A stretch of DNA of 64,000 nucleotides. Source: Paramecium sonneborni. Lineage: Eukaryota; Ciliophora; Oligohymenophorea; Peniculida; Parameciidae. Of the stretch, positions 39,101 to 50,034 are shown piece by piece (the stretch's first letter is position 1; each line of letters begins with the position of its first letter). The notes under the pieces are model-generated. The model was not told the origin of the DNA. It did not search any database and was given only the letters and a program-made list of their open reading frames with translations. The position numbers were made by a program, and so were the translations under genes. The stretch lies in assembly GCA_905182985.1 (NCBI GenBank), contig CAJJDN010000114.1, positions 284,856-348,855 on the forward strand. The letters are read 5' to 3'.

Positions 39101-42100
39101 TTTTACTCATCAAATTTAATAATAATCCCCAATAAGTTAATGAATTTTCTAATGTTTCATTATTAAGTAAATTCTTTCTTGGTTCAATTAAAAATTTAAT
39201 CATCTATGAAACAGTTTCAATATTGCATATTTGAACAAAACCTCCTTCATCTAATTTTTCTGAAAATTCCTAATAGGTTTAAGCAGCTTAATATTTAACA
39301 GATCTTTTTCTTTGATTTTATTTTTGTTCACCTTAGCTTAGATTCATATTCTAAAGTAATAATAATTAACCAACTACAAATGATAAAAATGAAAACCAAG
39401 CTGAACTATCTAATGGATGTATAAAGATAGAAATATTTTCATTAGCATATTTTACTATCGCATTCAATATTATTTAGAAGAAATAAAATATTAGTTTATA
39501 TGTTTATTAAGTACATAACTTTTCTATAACCTATTTAATTTAATTCAAAATAGTATTAGAATCACTTGATTGTATTGCATTAGCTAATAATTAAAATAAT
39601 CCTGATTATGTTGGATCAGTAGGATTTGTAATTTCAGTTACAAAATGAATGAGTTCATCATTATTTAATTTCATTAGAACATTACATGTTTTTAGAAATA
39701 GGTTTTAAATATCTTAAATTTGATATTATTATTAATTTTATAAAGTCCATTTCATTATACAAAATAGAGTTGAAAAAACCTTTTACTTTGTTAATTCAAA
39801 ACATTCATCTGTTAATTTTTCTACCTATCCTATTTCTAAATCTTAACTACTTGTTGATCTTAGAGTTCCTAAAGGTTTAATTTAAATTTAAGGATCTACT
39901 AATTCCTTATTATTGAACTATTTATCTACCAATTTATTTAATACTAAACCAATTAATTGTTGAGCTTATTTTATTTATTATTTTTCACTTAAAATTATTG
40001 AAACATACATAATAGTTTGACAAATTGGAATATGAAGAACTTTTAAAGTATTGAGAATATTAGCATCTGAATCAATTTTTTGATATTAAGCAAAAGTAAA
40101 TAGAATCCAATATTTTAAGTTTAAATTACTCAATATAATATTAAGTAATTAGAAACTCAAATCTGTTATTGGACCTTGGTTAACTTATACAAAAGTTTTA
40201 TATATTAATTAAGCCATCTTTAATCCTTCTTATTCTCTTAAAGCCATATCTGATCTCCATTATTGACATGTAGAATCAGCATGAATTAATATTTTAATCA
40301 GTTCATAAGCATATGTATACAAAAAGTCTAAAGATTTACTTAAATTAAGACTTGAATTTGGATCTTGAATTAATTCAAGCTATAATTTTCTGATTATTTA
40401 AATTGTATCTTATAACTTTTCTTTACCCTAATTCTATTATAGTTTTTATTTTAACTCTTTTTATTTTTAAACCAACAAAGCCCTAAAATATTATGATTAT
40501 ATTTAAGTATGAGAACTATGAGAATTATTAGACTCTTTTATTTGTAAGATTATTTATTTTTGTTTCAATCCTAAAACTTTGGCTGAATCCAAATAAATAG
40601 CTCCTTAATTGATGTATTTTTAGTATTTCAAAGAGTTAGGAAAGCTCATCTCCTTTTCAAAAACAAAATCTCCTTCAATAGTGAATGATAATTCAGTTTA
40701 TACCTATTTTTCAGATTGTTAATTTAATTATCCTTTGAATTATGGAATTATACATAATTCCTTAGGAGCAATATTATTCTCTTCTTTTGTTCTAGTGGCT
40801 GCAGTTAATGAATATGTTATTTGTAATTTTAATGTTCTCACTTATTAAGCCTTAATATTCCATGACATTATATTTAATTTACTTTTAGGCATATTTGATG
40901 AATGTTAATCAGCATATTTAGTTAATTAAACTAACAACCAATCTGGTAATGTAACATCCAAAATAGGTTAATTATTTTAACCATTAAATAAAGTCACTCT
41001 TACTACTCTACAATTTATCTGAGGAGTATTGAATACCAATTAAAATTAATGAATGTCATATGAACATAATAGATCAATTACATATTCATCATAATGAGCT
41101 TATCTTGAAAATACTATTATTGAATAAAGAGGTCTCTTTATATTAATATCTATGTCTATCAAATTATTTGGTTTATCAGAGTCTACCTTTTCTTTATTAC
41201 TTATTTCAATCTATTTTTATACTTCACCTAAAACTTAAGATATTAATGGAGTATCTTCTAAAAATTAAGTTAATTTATAATATCTATCAGAAAATAGTTA
41301 CTCCTCAGTTAACATCAAGAAAATTTATAATTAATTTAACTTATTGAAATGACCTGAATCAACTTTATGAATAAACTTTGCAATTTATTTTAAATGACTT
41401 AAAATATATGGATAATATTCTTTTGAATCTAATGAAGCATATTTCTTCAACATCTAAAGTAATTAAATAAATCCTGTTGGTTTTATTATATCTGATAATG
41501 TAAAAATATTATTAATAATATCTTTTACTGCTTTTACTAATTAACCATTAAATTCAGGTATTGTCAAAAATTATTAAAAGAATGTTTAAACACAAGATTC
41601 TTCTTATTATTACTATGATAATAAATTTAACTTAATAAATTCTAATATATTTAAGTCTTTATAACATATGTTTACAAATTGAGGAATACTTTAGAATAAT
41701 TTACACAAAACTTTAATTGCACTGAATCTTTATTATTAAGATGCTTTAATGTTATGAATAAGTTACATTAATTTCTAATTGAATTCATGATATTTTGAAA
41801 CATCATGCATCAAATTTGTTATTTAATAAGCTTAAGGTAATTTTTATAAAAGATTTTAATTAATATCTTTCTATTTAAGTCCAGTAATTTAAAGAAAACT
41901 TATTTAAGATTCTTTTAATTCAATTTTAATGTTTTAAACATTTGATAATAAAGAAGCAGGTATTTCACATATGTATTTATTATAATTACCATAAGTATCT
42001 TCTCTAAATTAACATTAATCTTTATCCAAAACATTATCATTTACTTTCAAAGTAATATCTTTAAAATGTTCAAAAGATTCTTAACTTTAAATCAATTACT

Positions 42101-45100
42101 CTCCTAAGTTTTCTTTTACAACAGTGCCATATGCAACAAAATAATTCAAAGTGAGAGGATTTTATTCAAATTTCACTTAATCAGTCTGTTTTGCTGATAG
42201 AGTCATTAATAAAATATATTTTCCTATTTTTGGATTTTCTAAATTAAATGTTATTTATTCTTCATTTGGTCCTAATTCAAAAAATGCTACTGGTTCCCAT
42301 GGTTTTAAAGGTCTAACATCTTTTTATCTCTCTTATAACCATAATTGATAATTTTCTTTATTAAAATTTTAGAATTTTTAGCAAAATTAAAAATCATTAG
42401 CATTATTTCCTATAAAAATCAATCCAGATCCTAAAGGAACTCCAGTATTTTAAAATTTATTTGGACTTGCAATCGAAAATTTAGAAAAACTCATTAATCT
42501 TCCATGTAAATGTTTAAATATAAATTCTGGTTTTGAATAAACTGTAGAAAATATTTCTTATTAAACAAAACATATTTTTGATATACATTACTAAACATTA
42601 AATTAAGATCCTTTATGACTGAAAATAGTTAATGGTAATTAATCATCTTTCTCAGGTTTTAATCCATCAATAGATACCCATCCTTCTGATTTAAAAGTAG
42701 ATTTTTTATCACTGAATCCTGTTACTAACAATTTCATCATTTGTTACTATTTAGATAAATGTAATTCTATTTAATTTTAACTTTTTTAATTAATATCTAC
42801 TATTATATTAGCCCAGGATTCTCCTTTTTTTTATGATAAAAGCATAGGATTTGTACTAATTGGTTAAAAGTATACATCCTAATGTTCATTCAACTTTGCT
42901 AAATCTGAAATTTCTTCAGGGGTTAATTTAGTTAAATCATCCAAAGATTCAACAATATCATTTTATTATTATATATTTACTTATTATTTCTCTTAAGTTT
43001 CTTCTTACTATATTTCTTATTATTTAATTGCTGCTTTTTCTTGTTTTTAGGTTAATTATAATTTTGGTTCATAACTTTCTCCTAAAGATTATAAGAATTA
43101 TATTTTACCATCAAATAAAGAGCATTCATAAACTTTTGTAGCACCTTAAATAAAAAGTTTATCATCTTAAAAGTATAGGTTTGTTATTATATCATCTATT
43201 GGTAAAATAATTTAGTCTTTAAATTCAAATTCTTCTTTTGATTACTAAATAATTTTAATAAACAATTACTGTTAAAACTGGATATAAGGTTTCATAAATA
43301 AATCTACTATTTTCTCCTTCATTTAATAATTTTAATAAATTCTAAAAATTTTCAATTTATTAATAAGTTTTATTTGATAAAATTGAATAAATTCCTTCAT
43401 TACTACTTCTGAAAAATTAACCTAAATATTTGATATTTTGAAAAAACCTATTCAAAACTAAATAAGATTATTATTCAGTAGTAAAATTATGGGCAAATAA
43501 TAAATGTCTAAATGGTTTTTAAAGATTGATTTGAATAAAATTTGATAATTTAGATGTTTTGAATATATTTCTAAATTTTTCATTGTTATCCTCCTAAACT
43601 TTCTCATTCTTTTCCTCTATAACATCAGTTTACTATTCTGATATTTACTCTTAGATAACGATAATATCTTCTTTTTCGAATGCATCTTAAGGAGGTTCAG
43701 AATAACATGCTTAACATTTAATATATTCATTTGAATTAAGTAAGGTGCATTCTTTACAAGTCCAATATGGTTTTAATTTGGATAATTTAACTTCTTTTTA
43801 TTATGATTATTATTATAATTTTTCTTTTGTTTTTTATTCTTCAATAACTATAACTTTCTCAATAGCTTCTTCAATTTTATTTTTGGTTTCTATCAATGCT
43901 TATTTTGAAGCTTCAATTGAAAATCCCATATTATAGAGTTAATCTAACAATTCTTCACTCGGAACAATAACTTCTTAGGCTTCTTCACTTTGACTATCTT
44001 GATTTTCAATATTTGAAGATGCATTATTTTCTTATTAAGGTTCAGCAAATAAAGGAGCTAACGAATTTTAATCTTCTACTTTTTCTTCAAATGATCTAAG
44101 ATTATATTATAAGCATCTATGTAAACTTAATTCTCCATTCCAAACTTAAATTAATCCTTCTTCATTTATAAGAGTGAAATAAATTGAATCATTAAATGAT
44201 TTTACCAATTAAAAATTATCATCTAAATCTACATAAGGAATATTATTAATTGTCAATGCTAAAGGAATATCTATATAACTATAAATTTTTTCAGCTGGCA
44301 ATATTCCGAATAAATCATTCTTATAAGTTATTGGTTCAATTTAATTTCTATAATTTGTAAAATGTCTAAATTAATTTGAAAAACCTGGTAGTTTCATTAA
44401 TCCTAATTCTGTTAATTATATAATATCATAGGGGTAATTATTTGAATCTAAAAAAGTGTGTAATCTATGAAATTAAGAAAATATTCTAGGTACTAAATTA
44501 AAAGATGTAGTAGAATTAAACTTTTCAAATATTTAATTGTTTAATGTCATTGCATATAATTATTCATCAATTTCTAATAAAATTCTGATTATTTTTAGTA
44601 TTTTACAACTTTCAACTTATTCATCAATTCTCAAAACACGACCAAAATCTTATTCAAATTCTTCTAATTATGAAAGAACTATTTATTTCATTAAAATATA
44701 TGGAATTTAAATAAAAACTTAGTTATCATATTCTTTAGCTTATATCCAATAATAATGAAATTATTCAATCATTTTTTGATTAGTTTATCCATTTTCTAAT
44801 GATTTTTTCCAAGTAAAAGATGCTGAGATTAATTAATAATGTTGTTTGATTAATTTAATAAATATTAAAGATTAAGGAGTTTCTGGTCTATTTGCAAATA
44901 TATTAATTAATTATGTTTCATCTATATTTGATTTACCTAATTTAGGTCTAAGCAACTTGATTTTATTATTGTGGAAATAAATAAAGTTATTTGCAATTTT
45001 AATAATGGAATCACAATTGAATTCTTTAAATTAAATTTAAGCCAATTTTTCTGCAAAATCTAAAGTAGGTATTTAAAATTCATTTTTTAATGTAAATAAA

Positions 45101-45703
45101 TTGAGAGGTAAACATTTAATTCTTGGATAATTTAGATTTGGATGTTATGCAAATGGATTTAAAGCAGCAACTTTTCCATGTGGAGTAAATTATATTAGAG
45201 GAATATATGTAGCATTCTTTTCTATAGTAAGTGTTTTTTTTTAATTATGATTTCCATTCAAATAAAAATTAACTTCTCCTAATTCAATATTAAGAATAAC
45301 TGTGATTGTTCTAATAGTACTTGCTGTAAATGATTAAAGATAATTTTTCTCTTGTCCTGGTTTGCTGACTGTACTTACTCCAATCTTGAATTTTAACCAA
45401 TATATACTTGCATCTAACCACAATCATATATTGCAATAATTTCCCATATATGTGTTCCTTTAGACATTTAAAGAGTACCATATTTCTTAATTGCATTTGT
45501 ATTACTACAACATTATACTACTAATCCAGATGGTGTGACTAATATGTTAAATTCAGAAGACTTGGCAAATTACTATCTAGAAGTATATTGATAACAATGT
45601 TATACATTAAAGATTAAGCTTAAGGTTATCCTAAATATTGTTAAAGGATTTCACATTCAACTTAATTAACACTGTAATTAGCTTCTTTAACAGAGTGATG
45701 CAT
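30136..45703 (-). CDS. Giant fusion protein: SPRY-UBA-RanBP2 ZnF-scaffold-BIRC6-type E2-UBA1-type E1 (5,145 aa)
   Basis: Five introns (45577-45605, 45385-45407, 43245-43269, 30780-30804, 30226-30253) leave exactly 5,146 codons. Domains in order: SPRY-like (about residues 70-200; SKGTHIWEIIAIYDCG, LGEVNFYLNG); UBA (about 567-605; LLDQLYNMGFSIEASKQAL); RanBP2-type zinc finger (about 629-655; YWTCKECTLLN, IKCQAC), a ubiquitin-binding class; a long Gln/Asn-rich helical scaffold; and a BIRC6-type UBC domain (from about 3835; TTGGGKVRFNPNLYACGKVC with the E2 cysteine at about 3916), followed by the BIRC6 C-terminal block RRHFYLKRVEIM. A linker of about 110 residues leads into a complete E1 (from about 4130): inactive adenylation half (SGLGSLGVEIAKN), active half (VGCGAIGCELLKN, SNLNRQFLFR), catalytic cysteine in PYCTLKMFP (about 4723) and ubiquitin-fold domain (TLWDRWEVRLGKE). 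Every codon from 43244 to 30254 was checked for TGA: none. No BIR domain was seen. Confidence 0.9.
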
Positions 45704-45830
45704 TTTTATTAAAATAATTTGTTTAATTCATTAAATCTCAAATGTCTCTAAATATTGTTTATAGAGATCACCAGGTATCACTGGTCAGTGATTGTCCGAA
45801 AAATGTATATATTTTATTAATAAATATTTA
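45704..45830. promoter_or_regulatory. Bidirectional promoter spacer with a near-perfect palindrome
   Basis: This 127-bp spacer separates the divergent starts of the giant fusion gene (minus) and a small gene (plus). It contains ATCACTG-GT-CAGTGAT at 45777-45792 (7-bp inverted arms, 2-bp centre), preceded by a related atcaccaggt at 45768. The GC-richer palindrome stands out from the AT background. That it is a regulatory site is inferred from position only. Confidence 0.4.
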
Positions 45831-46674
45831 ATGCAAAGGAGATAAGATTCAAACAATAACAGAATCAGAATATCTATTGATCGTTCTGTTGAGGTTAGAA
45901 ATACTCAACAAAATATATCACCTTTATAATCAAATCAATTAATATCTCCTTAAATTTACAAACATTTAAAATTACCATCAATTAAACAATCAAGAACTCC
46001 AAGTGCTAGAAATCAAAAAAATACTACAAAAAATGTGCCATCACTTAATTAATAAACTGCAGAACTTATCAAAAAGTTATCAAATAATAGTGTAAAATAA
46101 AAACATTACAGATTCAATACAGATAATAGACGTAAAAGCTCATTAAGTTAAAATAAATTGGAACCATAAACTAAATTAACTTCAAAAGTAATTTTAAATT
46201 GAGTATAAGCGAACTCGATCTATTTCCAATATGGTTTCCAAAAATTCATTACTTGTTTCAACATAATTTGAAGAAGAAGAGGAATAGTCAAAACAAATCA
46301 AATTGCATACTAATCTTCCATAAAATAAAATTAAGATTGAAATCGTTGATAAAATTTAATCTAATTATGAATAATCTCAAAATAGATATGCAAAGTTTAA
46401 AGTTCAAAATAACGAAAGTTATTAGAAGAATGAAAATTAAGAATTAAATAGTCTCCGACATTCATTATTTTCCATTATTGAAAATAGTCGAGTTTAAAGA
46501 CATAAATTTTACTAATTAGGAAATACAGATTAATAATTACAATTATTGGAACAATTGTATTAATAAAATGAAAAGCTTGTTCGAAATTACGTGTAAATTA
46601 GATAAGAAGCTTAACAATTAGATTTGAAAGTTAAATCTCTCTCAAATCAAAGAAAATAATTTAGAATATAGTGA
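45831..46674 (+). CDS. Hypothetical basic protein, 273 aa
   Basis: The start at 45831 gives MQRRQDSNNNRIRISIDRSV. One 22-nt intron (46188-46209, ending AAG) links KLTSK to RTRSISNMVSK; total 274 codons. The N-terminal half is Ser/Asn/Lys-rich and disordered, with several S-P or R-x-x-S sites (IKQSRTPSARNQK). The C-terminal 80 residues form a probable coiled coil (DQQLQLLEQLYQQNEKLVRN). No known domain. The gene converges on the MYND-kinase gene, with only 31 nt between the two stop codons. Confidence 0.65.
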
Positions 46675-46705
46675 TTCTCTTATTTATAAATTGTATTTCA
46701 TATAA

Positions 46706-48101
46706 TCATCTGAATTATTTAGGTTCTTCATCATCATCATCATCTTTTTTGTTTTCCAAATTCTATTGTATAATTTATTTCATATAATTAAATCTCTTTT
46801 AGTAATCTTCATCTAATATTAATCTTTCATATTTCCCTATCACTTTATTTACTTCAAACTTAACTGAAATTTTATCTTCTAATGTTTCAGCATTATTTAA
46901 TTCTTATGCAAAATCAAATGTAAATTTATCAATATCACTTAATCCATTAAATATGGACTAATAGTCTTATTAAAAACAATAATTATACCTTATTGAATAT
47001 TCCAATTAAAATTATCACCTCATAATTAATCCTCCATAATTTCAATTAGACTTGGTCTATCCTAAGGATCTTTTTGCATCATCTTTTTGATGAGACTTCT
47101 AAACTATTAATTGTCTATCCACCCATCATCAGGTAATTTTAATTCTGTCTCTAATGCTTATTAAAACACCAAATAATCACTCTTTCCATCAAATGGATAC
47201 TTTCCAAAAACTATATCATAAAATAGCACTCCCAAAGAATATATATCTGATTTTTTATTAGAATCTTATCTCTTATACATTCAGGAGCCATGAATTGTGG
47301 AGTACCAACAAAATGTTTAAAAATTTATTTACCTATAAATATAATTAATTTTTGATTACCTTTTCTACCATTTCCACTTCCTTCTATGGTTAGATCATTC
47401 ATATCTTTTGCAGTTCCAAAATCTATAAATTTTATTTTTTTATCTTAAGTTAATAATATGTTTTCACTTTTTATATCTCTATGAACTATCCCTTATTTAT
47501 GAATTGAATTTATAGCTTAATAAAATTGGTTTAATTACCTTTGAGAATTTCTGTAATATAATAAATACATAAAGGAAATGCTCTTGCTCCAAAATTATGA
47601 ATTTGTAACCATAATTCTCCTCCATCAATGTATTACATAAGCATATATAAATTTTCATTATCTTGGAATGTGGAATATAATCTAATTACATAAGGGGGTT
47701 TTCATTAAGTTTGCTTAAAAAATGTTTTTCCATAAAAATATCTTTTTCCTTATTTACTTAAGTTAATTTTCTTTTATTAATTTATTTTACTGCATATAAT
47801 TAATTAGTTTCAATTCTCGAACCCTAAAAATATCTGAAAAGTTTCCATGGCCAAAAATTTCAAAATCTGCAAAATTTTCTATTGCTTTTTTCCCTTATGC
47901 TTTTCTATCTGTTCTTTACTTTTCTCTTTATTACTTTAAGACAATTTCAGAACAAATAAATTTATGATCTTTCCAATCTTTTTTTTAACATTCTATAGAA
48001 CAATAATAAATTGATTTGCATTAAGAACATCTTAATAATTCTGCATCTTATTTATTACAAATTTAACAGCTATCTTAAATTTATTTTAAATCAGAGCGCA
48101 T
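46706..48101 (-). pseudogene. MYND zinc finger plus PDK1-like protein kinase, disrupted by frameshifts and a TGA
   Basis: From ATG at 48101 a MYND zinc finger (about residues 13-55; CQICNKQDAELLRCSQC, YYCSIECQ, H and C at KDHKFIC) leads into a kinase domain: GHGNFSDIF, LYAVKQINKRK (ATP Lys), HRDIKSENILL, IDFGTAKD, GTPQFMAPE, and ending DRPSLIEIM. The active-site text is well preserved, and the GIVHRDIKSENILL plus FVGTPQFMAPE blocks are PDK1-like. Reading through, however, needs one extra base at the A5 run 47826-47830, one at the G5 run 47694-47698, and one near 47265, and a TGA at 47020-47022 cuts off a further 80 residues ending in an acidic tail. Several normal introns (one ends AAG) also occur. 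Either a young pseudogene or homopolymer sequencing errors in a working gene. MYND-kinase fusion is itself unusual. Confidence 0.7.
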
Positions 48102-48418
48102 AATAATAGTTATTTGAATTATTATTAAAATATAATTTTAAGTTTTTTTCTGTTTTAAGAAAGTAAGATTAATTGAAAGTAAATTTATAAATGAAAATTT
48201 GCTTAATTAACAATTTAGATATAGTAAAATGATTGAGAATGATTAAAATGAATATATTTTAGATAAAAAAAATAAAAATTTATTTATATTATAAAAATCA
48301 AATTTTCTCCTACTTTGAATATGAATTAGTCAGGCTTTTTAAAAGTATTTATGAGATTAAAAAGTTTTTTGGTAATCATAATTTTTAATTTTACAATATA
48401 ATATTTTAATATTATAAT
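48102..48418. other. Intergenic spacer between divergent genes
   Basis: AT-rich, about 315 nt, between the disrupted kinase gene (minus) and the DD-carboxypeptidase-like gene (plus). No frame or motif of note. Confidence 0.5.
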
Positions 48419-49992
48419 ATGAATGCTAACTCGAAGGATGCATTCTCAGTTTCGTTATCAAAATTTCATCGAAAAAGTGTTCATTCTCAAATGGCTAATA
48501 CAAGTGGATGTAATTAATTAAGTGATGCTCCTACTACTCCACTTCCTGAATTGAAGGTTAGAGGATTGTAGAGTGCAAAAATTAAAGCATCTCCTAAAAG
48601 ATCTCCTCATGTTTTAAAATTTTATGTACATGATACACAATGTTTGTTAAATGATCCTATGAAAAAAGCAAATGTATAATTCAGTTTTATTTATGGATAT
48701 AGAGAAGATATGAAAATTAATCTGACTATGTATTTGTGGACACTTACTTAGATGCATTACATATGATAGCTTAAGAAGAGAAAAAGAATAAGTATGCTAA
48801 CGGATAAACAATATAATCTGAAGAATTTTCAGAACAACAAATTTCAATAAATCCTTAACCTACTTTGCCTAACTTACCAGCATAATTGATAAGAGAAAGA
48901 ATGAGAGTTTATGCACAGAGTCAATAAAAAGAACCTTAATCTAGTAATTCATAATATTGATTAATTAGTAGAATCTCAATTAGCCTAAAGGTAGCCTAAG
49001 AAAGTAATCAAAACTGCAACTAGTTTAATGACTAAAAAAATCTTCCCAAATAAATTAACTGTATCATTATCAGTTCATTAAGCAATTCCTTCTATCAAAC
49101 ATAAAGTAAGTGCTAAAAGATGGGTTTTGTTTACGAAATAAAAGAATGAGAATTGTTTTACTAAACAAATTGGTTGGCAAGAATATTAAAAAGGTGAAGT
49201 AGCTAGTATTACAAAGATTATGACATGTTATACAACATTGACATATTTAAAAGAATATAATATTGAGCCTGATCAAATTAAAATTAAAATTCCCGGTCAT
49301 GCTGAATGTATTGATGGAACTAGTGCCTTTTTAAATGCTGGTGGAGTATTAACTATTAAACAATTGTTATTTGCTCTTATGTTACCATCAGGAAATGATG
49401 CTGCACTTGTTTTAAGTTTCACAATAGCTTATTTAATGATATTACAAAAGACAGAAATCTATTAATATAATCGATTTCTGAAAGGAGCGATAATCGATAT
49501 CGAACCACAAATTGAAAGAAATAAAAAATAACTTAAGCACACATTCCTTGATTAAATGAATAAACATGCAAGTGTTATTAAAATGGAAAATACTAATTAT
49601 TCCTCTGTTCATGGTTTGAATGATGAAAAGAATGTATCATGTCCTCATGATATAAGGTAAATTTATTTAAAATATTAATTAGTAAATTGATAGAGAAATG
49701 TATTTAATTAGATGTGTTTCTAGAGATCATTACAACCAAAATTTATAAGACTCATGCTTTAACTGATAAGGGAAATAAATCAACTTATTATAAATGGAAA
49801 AATACAAATAAGTTACTTAAAAAGTCTGGTTGGATGGGAGTAAAGACAGGTGTTACTCCAAATGCTGGACCATGCTTTACAGGATATTATAAAAATGATA
49901 ATCTAGAAGCTATAATTGTTGTCTTAAATTGTTCTTCGATGAACTAAAGATTTAGAGATTCAGAAGTAATACTTCTATCAGCATTAAAATGA
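48419..49992 (+). CDS. D-alanyl-D-alanine carboxypeptidase-like serine peptidase (family S11), 497 aa
   Basis: Three introns (48674-48702, 48944-48968, 49657-49682) give exactly 498 codons. The C-terminal two thirds carry all three motifs of penicillin-binding-protein-type serine enzymes: S-x-x-K in ASITKIMTCYTTL, S-x-N in LMLPSGNDAALVL, and K-T-G in GVKTGVTPNAGPC. The catalytic set therefore looks intact. In bacteria this family trims cell-wall stem peptides; the substrate in a wall-less ciliate is unknown, possibly ingested bacterial peptidoglycan. The first 150 residues are a Ser/Pro/Gln-rich extension without a clear signal peptide. Ciliate introns and TAA/TAG glutamine codons show it is a resident nuclear gene and not contamination. 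An ancient transfer from bacteria is inferred. Confidence 0.85.
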
Positions 49993-50034
49993 TAATATTA
50001 ATTTATATATATATTTATTATTTAATTTATATCA

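Noticed and set aside
30136..45703. CRISPR arrays, IS elements or phage genes anywhere in the window
   Set aside because: No regularly spaced direct repeats, transposase motifs or terminal inverted repeats were seen.
48419..49992. Bacterial contamination as source of the DD-carboxypeptidase
   Set aside because: Three 25-29 nt introns and many TAA/TAG glutamine codons interrupt it, and it sits 42 nt from the THOC2-like gene.
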